64,000 nt of DNA. It comes from Spirochaetota bacterium (GTDB taxonomy: Bacteria; Spirochaetota; Spirochaetia; Treponematales; Treponemataceae). The stretch is taken from the NCBI GenBank assembly GCA_023398165.1, contig JAEWSQ010000011.1, positions 59,244 through 123,243 of the forward strand, written 5' to 3'. Positions 1-8,255 of the stretch are shown in pieces. Position numbers and translations under genes: made by a program. Each line of letters begins with the position of its first letter. Position 1 is the first letter of the stretch. The notes beneath the pieces were generated by a model. That model was not told the DNA's origin and searched no databases. It was given only the letters and a program-made list of their open reading frames with translations.

Positions 1-555
1 CCAGTGTACAGCGATTCAATAGATAATGTTGTGGGTGTACTCTATGTCAAAGATCTTATTAAGGTTCTTCTGCGTCATGATCCTGTAGATCTGGAGAAAA
101 TCATCAGAAAAGCTTTTTTTGTTCCCGAATCAAAGAGAATTGACACTCTTCTCCGCGAGTTTAAGAGGAGACATATACACATTGCCATAGCGATCGATGA
201 GTACGGCGGAATATCGGGTATTGTCTGCATGGAAGATATTATAGAGGAAATTGTCGGCGATATACAGGATGAATTTGATAATGAGCGCGAGGATATTCTT
301 CCCTTGGGCGATTCTATTTGGCTGTGTGATGCAAGGGTTAATCTTGAAGATTTGAATGAAACTATCACTTCAAATTTCCCGAATGAGGAATTTGATACTT
401 TAGGAGGATATGTTTTCGATTTGTTCGGAAAAATTCCTGTGAAGTATGAAAAAGTTTCATCCGGTAATTATGATTTTATAGTACAGGATATGGAAGGGCA
501 TAGAATTAATCTTATTAAAGTTATTAAGAATGAAAAGGAAGCTTCTGCCGAATGA
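1..555 (+). CDS. CBS / CorC-HlyC domain protein (TlyC-type), 5' truncated by window edge
   Basis: The open frame is already running at base 1 and its upstream part lies outside the window. The visible 184 codons hold the end of a CBS-domain pair, with the typical 'GVLYVKDL' and 'DEYGGISGIVCMEDIIEEIVGDI' type strings of the CorC/HlyC/TlyC family. A C-terminal CorC_HlyC (transporter-associated) domain follows at about codons 95-175, with 'LGGYVFDLFGKIP'. Family members are associated with magnesium/cobalt efflux or were named haemolysin C; the visible part cannot decide between these roles. Whether an N-terminal membrane domain (DUF21) precedes it cannot be seen. The stop overlaps the next start by 4 bases (ATGA), so the two genes are probably co-translated. 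Confidence 0.88.
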   Translation, partial: PVYSDSIDNVVGVLYVKDLIKVLLRHDPVDLEKIIRKAFFVPESKRIDTLLREFKRRHIHIAIAIDEYGGISGIVCMEDIIEEIVGDIQDEFDNEREDILPLGDSIWLCDARVNLEDLNETITSNFPNEEFDTLGGYVFDLFGKIPVKYEKVSSGNYDFIVQDMEGHRINLIKVIKNEKEASAE

Positions 556-2561
556 ACAAACTATATCGTCTTACAGCACTTGTATTACTTTCTCTTATAC
601 TTTGCGGCGCGGCATACAGTCAGAGTCCGTTAAAAACCGGGACTGCCTTGGATTTTTACAAAAAAGGCCAATCTTTTCAGCAGGAGGAGGACTGGGCAGG
701 CGCTGTTGAGCAATACCAGGAGGCGCTCCGCTTAAACCCGACGTATACAGATGTTTGGGTTTCCCTTTCCGAGTGCGCGTATTCGATGAGCGAGTACGCT
801 CTGGCGCTGACGTATATAGATACAGCCTTAAAATATCTTAAAGACTCAAGCACGCTTCAAAATCTGAAAGGGTTTTCCCTCATTGGACTCGGAAGACTTG
901 AGGAAGCGAAGTCTATTTTCCTTTCGGTGCTTGCGTCCTTTCCAAATGATGTGGATGCGCGGTTCGGTCTTGCCGAACTCGATCTTTTTAACGGCAGAAT
1001 TTCGGGAGCTGAAAAGTATTATAAAGATGCACTCTCCCGTCAGGTGCAGAATAAAAAAGCGCTTCTTTCACTGGCTCTTATTTCATATGAATTAGGCAAT
1101 AAAACTGCATCAAAAGACTATTTGTCCCAGGCTCTTTTGTATCATAACGGTGAAAGTGAGGTTCATTATTTTGCCTCGTATGTGGCTGTAATGGACGGGA
1201 ATCTTTCAGAAGCTGAGAATCACTGCAGAAATGCTGTTCTTCTTTCACCAAAAAATGACAAGTTTTTGGAGTTATTATCTTTAATTCTATATAACCGGAG
1301 CAAATATAACGAGGCAATGGAAATTTGCGACAAGAGAATCGCACTTAACCGCAATACATCTCTTGCATGGTACGTCAAGGCAAAGATATTTGAAAAGCAG
1401 GGAAAACCGGAAGATGCCTTGCGGTCCTATGAAACCGGTCTTGAAATTCAAAGTGCCGATGAAGTGATGAGAACTTCAATGGAGAATTTAATAACTTCAG
1501 CGCTGAATATTGAGGATACTCGAAGAAGTACATGGGCACAGCCGCATATTAAAAAAGCGAAGGAAGCTATGGCTTCATTTTTGTCTGATAGAGCCTCATA
1601 TGAATATAAACGGGCTCTGCGGCTGAATCCGCTAGATGCTTCATCCAGGCTCTTGTATGCAGATCTGCTGCTGCAGGAAAAGAAGATGGAAGCGTATGTT
1701 TCGCAGCTTACGTTTATTAAGTCCCAGGGGAATACTATACAGAAGGTGGAAGATACTATTGAATCATACAGCTCCCTGCTCAAGAATACGCTGCCTTCTG
1801 TATGGGGCATTGATCCGTTTTATCTTGATAAAACCCGCTATTCATTGGGTCTATACTATACATCAGCTCAGGTTCAGCTTCTGCATCCGGATTCTGTACA
1901 GGTTACTGCACAGCTGTTAAAGGAGACTTTTGAGTCGCAGGGGTTTTTAAGAACTTCTGTTATATCAAGTCCCGTTGCCGGGTATGCTGAAGCGTTCCGT
2001 TTTGCCAGAACCGCTTCCCTTGATTTTTTTGCCCTTGTGGATTTTGATGAAACCCAGCGGGATGTAGCTATCTCTCTCCAGCTGTATTCAGCAAAAACCG
2101 GAAGCAGTGTCGGTACTGTTTCGGTATATAGAACCGGAAATGGAAGATATTCTCTTGCAGTTCAAAAAGTTGTTTCGTCAGTAACTGCGCTTTTTCCTGT
2201 CAAGGGTACAATCCTTGAGCGTTCCGGATCTAAAGTTCTTGTTGATATTGGAAAGAATGACGGCGTTGTGCAGGATGCGGTATATACTATTATTAAATCG
2301 GGAGAACTTGTCTTTGAGCCTTCATCGATCGCTTTAACCTTCAATCCGTCTGCTGTGCTTGGAACACTGACAATAACTACAGTAGGCGAGGATATTTCTG
2401 AAGGAAAAGTAAAACAACAGGGATTTTATGACAGGATTAATGAAGGTGATGAACTGATTCCTGCAGTTACGGCAGAAGAAAAAAAAGATGCAGAACCGCA
2501 AAGCACGCCCGAACAGATTCAGACACCGCTTCTCATCGAAATGCTGCAGCTTATACGTTAA
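552..2561 (+). CDS. Exported TPR-repeat protein with FlgT-like C-terminal domain
   Basis: The 669-residue product starts with a signal peptide (hydrophobic core LTALVLLSLILCGAA, likely cut after AYS). Tetratricopeptide repeats follow over about residues 30-330, visible as regular 34-residue units with W/LG/Y and A/P at repeat positions ('WAGAVEQYQEALRLNPTY'). A further TPR-like unit sits near residue 350. The last 130 residues contain 'KGTILERSGSKVLVDIGKND', which resembles the C-terminal domain of FlgT/CsgG-like exported proteins; that link is inference. The protein is probably a periplasmic scaffold, but no precise function can be assigned. It starts in an ATGA overlap with the preceding gene and its tail overlaps the convergent gene by 4 bases. 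Confidence 0.82.
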   Translation: MNKLYRLTALVLLSLILCGAAYSQSPLKTGTALDFYKKGQSFQQEEDWAGAVEQYQEALRLNPTYTDVWVSLSECAYSMSEYALALTYIDTALKYLKDSSTLQNLKGFSLIGLGRLEEAKSIFLSVLASFPNDVDARFGLAELDLFNGRISGAEKYYKDALSRQVQNKKALLSLALISYELGNKTASKDYLSQALLYHNGESEVHYFASYVAVMDGNLSEAENHCRNAVLLSPKNDKFLELLSLILYNRSKYNEAMEICDKRIALNRNTSLAWYVKAKIFEKQGKPEDALRSYETGLEIQSADEVMRTSMENLITSALNIEDTRRSTWAQPHIKKAKEAMASFLSDRASYEYKRALRLNPLDASSRLLYADLLLQEKKMEAYVSQLTFIKSQGNTIQKVEDTIESYSSLLKNTLPSVWGIDPFYLDKTRYSLGLYYTSAQVQLLHPDSVQVTAQLLKETFESQGFLRTSVISSPVAGYAEAFRFARTASLDFFALVDFDETQRDVAISLQLYSAKTGSSVGTVSVYRTGNGRYSLAVQKVVSSVTALFPVKGTILERSGSKVLVDIGKNDGVVQDAVYTIIKSGELVFEPSSIALTFNPSAVLGTLTITTVGEDISEGKVKQQGFYDRINEGDELIPAVTAEEKKDAEPQSTPEQIQTPLLIEMLQLIR

Positions 2562-3457
2562 TTACGGGGAATTTCATACAGTTGTAATACCGATTCTATC
2601 CATTTCCGGGAAAGATCCGGGAATGAATCTTCAGTGTCTATAAAGAGTCTTAATGCTTCCGGGTAGCATGCCTGATAGTAAAGAACCTGTGCTGAATAAA
2701 AAAGGGCTCTTTGTGTTATATCGTCTGAACGATAAATACTGAGAAAATTCTCAAGATCTTTTTGCGCCTTGCTCCAGTCATTTTGAATAAAAGAAGTATT
2801 GATGATGGTGCTTAATAAATACTGCTCTCCTGACAATGGCTTCTCATCCTCGGGGAAAACATATACTCTCATAACCGCACTGCTGTTTGAAGCAGTACCT
2901 AATTTTACTGCAAGAGCTTGAGATTCCGGAGAAATGCTGTTCCGCAGATCTTCAGAGTGGGTAATTATGTTAAGGTACGGTAACGGAATCAGCGTCCGCT
3001 CATTACGCAGATCCGACTTCTTTACAGGCTGAACGAGTTCTGCAAGCCTCACCTGGATCGGAAGGGGGGTAAGCGCCGTAACGGTAGCATTTACGGACGG
3101 AATCACCACTGCGTACAACGAAGAGTCTTTTAATACCGAAACCGCCGCATAATAATACGAGGCTTCAACATCGGGTACAGTGTCGTTATACTGTACTGCA
3201 TCGGCCTTTAAATATGACAGCGGTTTCAGAGTTTGAAGAGTCGATGAAAAAATTTGGGTATTGGAACGGTAGATCTGTATCTGCGATATTACCGAATTTT
3301 CAGGCAGTTTCCACGTGACGGTTACTGCATCGGGTTTATTCTGATCAGGAACAAAGGCTTCAATTGAAGTAACTACTGAAGATGATGAAGGCGTATTCTG
3401 TGAAAAAAAAGAAAATGCGGTAAAACTTAGTATTATAATAACTAACAATCTTTTCAT
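2558..3457 (-). CDS. Exported hypothetical protein with fibronectin-III-like domain
   Basis: This gene encodes 299 residues. A signal peptide (MKRLLVIIILSFTAFSFFSQ) is followed at about residues 30-125 by a fibronectin type III-like fold, with 'VTVTWKLPENSVISQIQIYR' and 'ASYYYAAVSV' at the usual Trp and Tyr positions. The C-terminal third ('LFYSAQVLYYQACYPEALRL') looks like one or two TPR helices. I do not recognise a named family. It faces away from the Cas2-like/prfB unit, and its start codon lies 6 nt after a -10 box with no Shine-Dalgarno sequence (see promoter at 3464-3492). It is convergent with the TPR gene. Confidence 0.8.
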   Translation of the reverse strand: MKRLLVIIILSFTAFSFFSQNTPSSSSVVTSIEAFVPDQNKPDAVTVTWKLPENSVISQIQIYRSNTQIFSSTLQTLKPLSYLKADAVQYNDTVPDVEASYYYAAVSVLKDSSLYAVVIPSVNATVTALTPLPIQVRLAELVQPVKKSDLRNERTLIPLPYLNIITHSEDLRNSISPESQALAVKLGTASNSSAVMRVYVFPEDEKPLSGEQYLLSTIINTSFIQNDWSKAQKDLENFLSIYRSDDITQRALFYSAQVLYYQACYPEALRLFIDTEDSFPDLSRKWIESVLQLYEIPRN

Positions 3458-3463
3458 GTATAT

Positions 3464-3492
3464 ATAATGCGCTAAAATTAACGATTTGACAA
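3464..3492 (-). promoter_or_regulatory. Sigma-70-type promoter of the FN3-like gene, leaderless geometry
   Basis: Read on the minus strand: TTGTCA (-35, bases 3492-3487), 17 nt spacer, CATTAT (-10, bases 3469-3464), then 6 nt to the ATG at 3457. The -35 matches consensus 5/6 and the -10 4/6. The expected transcription start falls at or next to the start codon. The -35 overlaps the plus-strand -35 at 3486-3491 by five bases, because TTGACAA is nearly self-complementary to TTGTCAA. Confidence 0.65.
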
Positions 3493-3514
3493 GATATGAA
3501 GTTTACTTTATTCT
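3486..3514 (+). promoter_or_regulatory. Sigma-70-type promoter of the Cas2-like/prfB unit, leaderless geometry
   Basis: TTGACA (3486-3491), 17 nt spacer, TATTCT (3509-3514), then 7 nt to the ATG at 3522. The -35 is perfect. No purine-rich ribosome binding site lies between the -10 and the ATG, so the transcript is predicted to start at or beside the initiation codon. Confidence 0.75.
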
Positions 3515-3521
3515 GTACAGT

Positions 3522-3803
3522 ATGTTTGTTTCAGTGGTACTGGATCCCGGTCAGGTGGATTCTGCACGAGCCTTATCCTCAATTCTCACACAGTACGGTT
3601 TTGTTAAAAAACAGCGGGCCTGCTGGGAAAATCCGTCAATTACTGAAAAAAAGCTGGGCCTTCTTAAAAAAGATGTTGACCGGGTTACAGATTATTATGA
3701 TTCGGTGCGGTTTTATCAGTATCCGGTTGAGGGCATGCTTGCAATCACAGAGATGCAGAAGAAAAAATGGAAAAAATGCCTGTTAAGACCGTCAGAAAAA
3801 TGA
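3522..3803 (+). CDS. Stand-alone Cas2-like small protein
   Basis: A 93-residue protein starting MFVSVVLDPG. The open frame extends further upstream, but that extension runs through the promoter, so ATG 3522 is taken as the start. The pattern fits the Cas2 ferredoxin fold: strand 1 'FVSVVLD' ending in Asp, helix 1 'SARALSSILTQYGF', a second strand 'VKKQRACWEN', a long helix 'TEKKLGLLKKDVDRVTDYY', then 'DSVRFYQYPVE' and a last basic strand. Cas2 proteins share the Asp at the end of strand 1 and the 'DSVRxYxL'-type segment. No cas1, other cas gene or CRISPR array is present. It sits 13 nt before prfB and probably shares its mRNA. The Cas2 assignment rests on pattern only; a VapD/Cas2-fold RNase or another ferredoxin-like protein is possible. 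Confidence 0.6.
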   Translation: MFVSVVLDPGQVDSARALSSILTQYGFVKKQRACWENPSITEKKLGLLKKDVDRVTDYYDSVRFYQYPVEGMLAITEMQKKKWKKCLLRPSEK

Positions 3804-3816
3804 AGCAGGAGTATGT

Positions 3817-4939
3817 ATGATCGAAGATTTTAAAATTAGAATAGAAACTTTAAAAGAAGATGTTCTTGAAGTATGGGGGCGTCTTTGACGTTTCTGCCAT
3901 TGAAGCAAAGATAGAGACGAAGGAAAAACTCACCGCGGAAAGCGGTTTCTGGAATGATTCCTCAAAGGCTGAGAAAATACTTTCAGATATAAAAATGCTG
4001 AAAAACCGCATAGAACCCTGGCGTGATTTGTGTGCACAGGTTGAAGATCTTGCAACATTATACGAGCTTGCAGAAGAAAGCGGCGATCAAAGTCTTGAAG
4101 AAGAAATTAAAAATAACTATATAAGACTCAATGAAACGTATGAGAAACTAAGCATATTGAATCTATTGTCAGATGAGGTCGATAAAAACGGAGCGTTTTT
4201 AACAATTCATGCCGGAGCAGGCGGAACAGAATCATGCGATTGGGCGCAAATGCTCTCCCGTATGTATACCCGCTGGGCTGAAAGACATAATTATACGGTA
4301 AATGTGATTGATGTGCTTGAAGCTGAAGGCGGAATTAAGTCAGTGACCATGGAGATTAAAGGTGATTACGTATACGGATACTTAAAATCCGAAGCGGGTG
4401 TACACCGGCTGGTCCGCATCAGTCCTTTTGATGCTAATGCACGGCGTCATACTTCATTTTCCTCCGTCTATGTGTTTCCCATTCTTGACGACACGATAGA
4501 AGTTGAAATACGCAGCGAGGATTTACGGGTCGATACCTACCGCTCAGGCGGAGCCGGAGGTCAGCATGTTAATAAAACAGATTCCGCCGTACGTTTTACG
4601 CACCTTCCGACCGGTATTGTTGTAGCCTGTCAGTCTGAGCGGAGTCAGACTATGAACCGCGCTCTTGCAATGAGCGTGCTCAAAGCCCGCCTGTATGAAT
4701 ATTACAAGGAAGAGAAGGAAAAAGAAAATGCAAAATTTGCCCAGGAAAAAAGAGGAATTTCATTCGGCAACCAGATGAGGTCATATGTGTTTCAGCCGTA
4801 TACAATGGTTAAGGATCATAGAACTAAATACGAGTCGGGGAATATTCAATCTGTAATGGACGGCAACATAGACGGATTTATTGAATCCTTTCTTGCAGCA
4901 AAATGGAAAGGTCTTCCTCTGGGGGATGACAGCGAATGA
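3817..4939 (+). CDS. prfB: Peptide chain release factor 2, expressed through a programmed +1 frameshift
   Basis: Frame 0 starts at ATG 3817 (MIEDFKIRIETL), behind GCAGGAG, and reaches an in-frame UGA at 3886-3888 after 23 codons. Slipping +1 on CTT skips base 3886 and continues GAC from 3887, giving join(3817..3885,3887..4939) and 373 residues, normal for RF2. The protein has the RF2 tripeptide region (SPFDANARRHTSF), which reads the stop codon, and the catalytic GGQ loop (SGGAGGQHVNKTD), which drives peptidyl-tRNA hydrolysis. RF2 releases at UGA and UAA, so low RF2 favours the frameshift and production is self-regulated. The stop overlaps the next start by 4 bases. A frame-0-only reading would wrongly call the gene 5'-truncated. 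Confidence 0.97.
3875..3889 (+). promoter_or_regulatory. prfB +1 frameshift site
   Basis: A Shine-Dalgarno-like GGGGG (3875-3879) is followed by a 3 nt gap and the slippery CTT TGA C (3883-3889). This is the canonical bacterial RF2 recoding signal: an internal SD close to the slip codon pushes the ribosome, and UGA followed by C is a slow stop. It matches the E. coli arrangement in spacing and in the slippery hexanucleotide. Confidence 0.96.
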
Positions 4940-6441
4940 TACGAAAAGCCGCCGGATGTAGTGCGGTACTCTTACTAATTCTATTACTGATCCCTGCATC
5001 AATATATGCTCAAACTGAGGTATGGACTCTTGCAGCTTCGGAGTTTTCAATTGATACCGATGTACAGGAGCTTACTAGTGAGGATCAAAAGACAGCCGGG
5101 GCTTTGGCAAAAGATATTCCCATGCTCATTCTCTCATCTATTTCCGGTTCTCTTGAGCGCTCTGTTTCCTCGTCCGAGCTTACAGCAAGGGAACTGTACG
5201 AGCTGCAGAGTAGAATGCCTTCACTGCTTTCAGACTACGGCACTGCTCTTAAGACCCGTGATCAGCAGGTGTTTATTGAGCAAAATAAGAGGGATTTGAA
5301 TACAAAAATTGAGGAATATGAAAAGAAAATAGCCGAATCGGCAAAAAAAATCAAAGACAACTTTGATGCACAGAGTAAACTTTTATCGTCTTTTACTTCT
5401 TCGCCGCCGGGACGCGAGAAGGTAGTCATATATAAAAACTCTTCTGAGAGTTTATTTTCTTACGACAAAGAGAAAATAAAAACTGATGCGGATTTTAATG
5501 CCCTCATGAAGAACGATACGATACGGGGATTGATTACCGGTTCAATAAAAATTTTAAGCGGATATATTCAGGTAACAAGCAGCATTCGCCTTTTCCCGCA
5601 AAATATAATCACAGAACCGGTTACTATTCTGTGCAGCATAACCGAGCCTGAATATGCCGCATCCCGGATAGCGTCAAGTCATATGGAAAGTATATCCAAC
5701 TCATTACCCTCTATTGTTAATTTTAAATTGTACCCTGAAGATCAAACCGGACAGGCATCTGTTTTTTTATCAGACCTGTATCTAAAGGGTTCATCCTCTC
5801 AGGCATCTGTTCTCAGGGGTATCTACAGCATAAGAATTGAATGCCCTGGTTTTAAAACTGTAAGTTTTGCATATAGTTTTAACCAAAATACTGAATATAC
5901 AGTGTCAGTCACCATGGAAAAGCAGCTTTTTTACCCTGTTACAGTTAATAATCCGTTTTCCACACCCGGTACAATGTTTATGAATGCAGTTTCTTACGGT
6001 TCTTTCCCTGCCTCAATAACGGTCAATGATCGGCCCTATTTGGGTGAATTTGTTTCTGAACAGGGGTGGAGCAACTATTTCACCTACAATGGAAACCTTG
6101 CACAGGAGTTCAAAGAGTTTAATCTGTCGTATGCTAACAAAGATATTGCTTCTCGTATAGAAAAAAGCCGTAATAGACTGTATATTTCATATGCATCTGT
6201 AATCTTTGCGCTTCCTGTGTATTTTTATACAGATGCAGTGTACAAGAATCTTATTGCTGCACAGGAAAATCTTATACCGGTAACCGGAACACCAGCATCA
6301 TGGAAAACCGCATCAACCATATCTCTCTCGGCAGTAGCAGTTCTTGCGGTAAATATGGGTGTCCAGCTCGCGTTGTATCTCCGGGATGCAGATAAAATTC
6401 TTCCAATGGAACAAAGCCCTGAAAAGGATAAAGGAAAATAA
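4936..6441 (+). CDS. Exported, membrane-associated hypothetical protein with a PEGA-like segment
   Basis: A 501-residue product whose start overlaps the prfB stop (ATGA). The N-terminus is a signal peptide or anchor (CSAVLLLILLLIPASIYA). A charged coiled coil lies at about residues 110-150 (repeated K/E heptads). Residues 255-335 ('LRGIYSIRIECPGFKTVSF') resemble a PEGA-type surface domain. Two hydrophobic segments near residues 415-430 and 455-475 could be transmembrane helices before a charged C-terminal tail. No named family is recognised. It lies between prfB and ftsY in the same run, so it is expressed with translation and targeting genes; that alone does not give a function. Confidence 0.78.
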   Translation: MIRKAAGCSAVLLLILLLIPASIYAQTEVWTLAASEFSIDTDVQELTSEDQKTAGALAKDIPMLILSSISGSLERSVSSSELTARELYELQSRMPSLLSDYGTALKTRDQQVFIEQNKRDLNTKIEEYEKKIAESAKKIKDNFDAQSKLLSSFTSSPPGREKVVIYKNSSESLFSYDKEKIKTDADFNALMKNDTIRGLITGSIKILSGYIQVTSSIRLFPQNIITEPVTILCSITEPEYAASRIASSHMESISNSLPSIVNFKLYPEDQTGQASVFLSDLYLKGSSSQASVLRGIYSIRIECPGFKTVSFAYSFNQNTEYTVSVTMEKQLFYPVTVNNPFSTPGTMFMNAVSYGSFPASITVNDRPYLGEFVSEQGWSNYFTYNGNLAQEFKEFNLSYANKDIASRIEKSRNRLYISYASVIFALPVYFYTDAVYKNLIAAQENLIPVTGTPASWKTASTISLSAVAVLAVNMGVQLALYLRDADKILPMEQSPEKDKGK

Positions 6442-6442
6442 C

Positions 6443-7315
6443 ATGGCGAATATGAAATTTACCGATACATTAAAAAAATTTTTTTCATTACATAAGACAG
6501 TAAATGATGATTTTTTTGATAATCTTACCGATATGCTCATTGAAGGCGACATTGGAGCAAAAACGGCTTTTGAGATTTGCGATGCCCTTGAAAAAAAATG
6601 CAGAAAAGATAAAATCACCGAAGAAAACGGCATACTTGCATCTTTAAAAGAGCTCATGCTTCCTTTTATAAAAACGACGGTACTCGAACCCGACAGGAAT
6701 ACGGTATCGGTATACATGGTGCTTGGTGTGAACGGAGTAGGGAAAACTACAACTGTTGCAAAGCTTTCTCACTATTACAGTCAAAAAGGCTACAATACGG
6801 TAATGGCGGCAGCTGATACATTCCGTGCCGCGGCTATTGAACAGCTCATGCTTCACGGAGAAAAAACCGGAGTGCGGGTAGTAAGCCATCAACATGGTTC
6901 GGATCCTGCCGCGGTAGTTTTTGATGCAGTTTCAGCAGTTGCATCGAAAGGGGCGGGTCTTGTGCTTGCCGATACGGCAGGCCGGCTTCATAACAAGGAA
7001 AACCTCGTAAGGGAGCTTCAGAAAATCGACCGTATAGCCCGTGAAAAAGCAGGTGAAGGATCGTATAAAAAAATTCTGGTACTCGATGCAACCACCGGTC
7101 AGAATGCGCTTCGCCAGGCTGAGGTATTTCATGAGTCTGTCGGTGTTGATGCTGTTGTGCTTACCAAGTACGATTCAACGGCAAAGGGCGGAATAATTAT
7201 CACTCTTGGAAAAGAACTCGGCATTCCGGTTGCCTTTTTATGTACCGGAGAACAGTACAAGGACATAGACGTTTTTAGTGCTGAATCTTTTATGAAAGAT
7301 TTTTTAGGTATTTAA
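6443..7315 (+). CDS. ftsY: Signal recognition particle receptor FtsY
   Basis: A 290-residue SRP-type GTPase. The start ATG 6443 was chosen over upstream in-frame codons because AAAGGAAA lies just before it and the upstream extension overlaps the previous gene. A short N domain (residues 1-85) is followed by the NG GTPase domain: P-loop GVNGVGKTTT near residue 95, ADTFRAAA (G2/insertion box), DTAGR (G3), and TKYD (G4). It docks ribosome-SRP complexes at the inner membrane for co-translational insertion. The acidic A domain found in E. coli is absent, as in many bacteria, so membrane binding would rely on the N-terminal helix. Spacing to neighbours is 1 and 4 bases. Confidence 0.96.
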   Translation: MANMKFTDTLKKFFSLHKTVNDDFFDNLTDMLIEGDIGAKTAFEICDALEKKCRKDKITEENGILASLKELMLPFIKTTVLEPDRNTVSVYMVLGVNGVGKTTTVAKLSHYYSQKGYNTVMAAADTFRAAAIEQLMLHGEKTGVRVVSHQHGSDPAAVVFDAVSAVASKGAGLVLADTAGRLHNKENLVRELQKIDRIAREKAGEGSYKKILVLDATTGQNALRQAEVFHESVGVDAVVLTKYDSTAKGGIIITLGKELGIPVAFLCTGEQYKDIDVFSAESFMKDFLGI

Positions 7316-7319
7316 ACCA

Positions 7320-8255
7320 ATGTATTCTTTTTTTTTAAGAAAGGTTTTTTTCCTCGTTCTGCTTGCATCGTTATCGGTATCTGCATTTTCAAGGGGTACA
7401 AAAGAAGATAGTTCTGATCAAAAGAATGATATTTCTAATACTATTGCAGACATTGAAATTACAAGTGCTGAAGAAGGTGACGCACCGGGTGAAGAAACAC
7501 AGTCTGAAGGTGTAACTTCTGAAGAGAAAACTGCAAACGAAGATTCATCAGTGCAGGCTGAGCCCGCCGAAATCTATTATCTGTCATCCAATAATAAATT
7601 TAGAATTCTTGAATATGACGGTGAAGTTCTCGATATTACATTTAATAAAGACGGCGGAATAAAAACAAAGGTGTATGCAGCCGGTACAAATGTTGTTGTA
7701 AAAACTTTCGATACATTAATGAGGGTTATTGAAACCGTTGTTTTCTCACAGGAAAACAGTATTAATACACTTACAGAAAAAACGGTTTTTTTATACGAAG
7801 AAAAATCACAGTACCCTTGTGAAAGTACGGCAGTACAGTATGGTAATAATACGAAAACGTATGTTCTCTATAATAAAGACGGTTTTGTGATTTCTAAAAA
7901 ACTGTATTCCGGAAAATATGAATTAACCCGCTCTCAAATAGGGGAGGATATTCTTCTTCAAACCGAAAAATATACGTATGACAGCGATAACAGGGTTACT
8001 GAATATGCTTTGCTGACTGATACAAGCGATCTGCGGAAACTCTACCGTTATGATAATGGTTTTACACAGCCGGATACAAGGGTATTCCGCGATTCAGTTT
8101 TACGTGAAGAAATTACGTACAGCGGCGAACAGTCGTACACAAAAACAACTTATTTTGACAATAATCAGAGTGTCAGTGCAGTGTACAGTGACGGGGTAAA
8201 AAAGGAAGAATTGTTTAAAAACGGTTCAAAAGTAATACGGAGAATTCACTATTGA
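7320..8255 (+). CDS. Exported hypothetical protein
   Basis: A 311-residue protein with a hydrophobic N-terminus (FFLRKVFFLVLLASLSVSA) that looks like a signal peptide; no lipobox cysteine is present. A low-complexity acidic Ser/Glu/Thr stretch follows at about residues 28-80. The rest carries repeated 'YD/YN-nnn-R' units such as 'YTYDSDNRVTEYALL' and 'LYRYDNG', reminiscent of RHS/YD or MORN-like beta repeats. I do not recognise a named family. It starts 4 nt after ftsY, and its stop overlaps the TTG start of the next gene, so it is in the same operon as the exporter below and might be a periplasmic client or accessory. That link is inference. Confidence 0.75.
   Translation: MYSFFLRKVFFLVLLASLSVSAFSRGTKEDSSDQKNDISNTIADIEITSAEEGDAPGEETQSEGVTSEEKTANEDSSVQAEPAEIYYLSSNNKFRILEYDGEVLDITFNKDGGIKTKVYAAGTNVVVKTFDTLMRVIETVVFSQENSINTLTEKTVFLYEEKSQYPCESTAVQYGNNTKTYVLYNKDGFVISKKLYSGKYELTRSQIGEDILLQTEKYTYDSDNRVTEYALLTDTSDLRKLYRYDNGFTQPDTRVFRDSVLREEITYSGEQSYTKTTYFDNNQSVSAVYSDGVKKEELFKNGSKVIRRIHY

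Noticed and set aside
3496..3786. Alternative 96-aa frame overlapping the Cas2-like gene
   Set aside because: Its first codons lie inside the promoter spacer, its composition is Trp/Cys/Arg-rich, and the other frame gives a coherent fold pattern.
3522..3803. A CRISPR-Cas locus
   Set aside because: No repeat-spacer array and no other cas gene was seen in the window; only the isolated Cas2-like ORF.
3860..4939. prfB as a 5'-truncated or frameshifted pseudogene
   Set aside because: The in-frame UGA lies in the canonical RF2 recoding signal and the joined protein has normal length and motifs.
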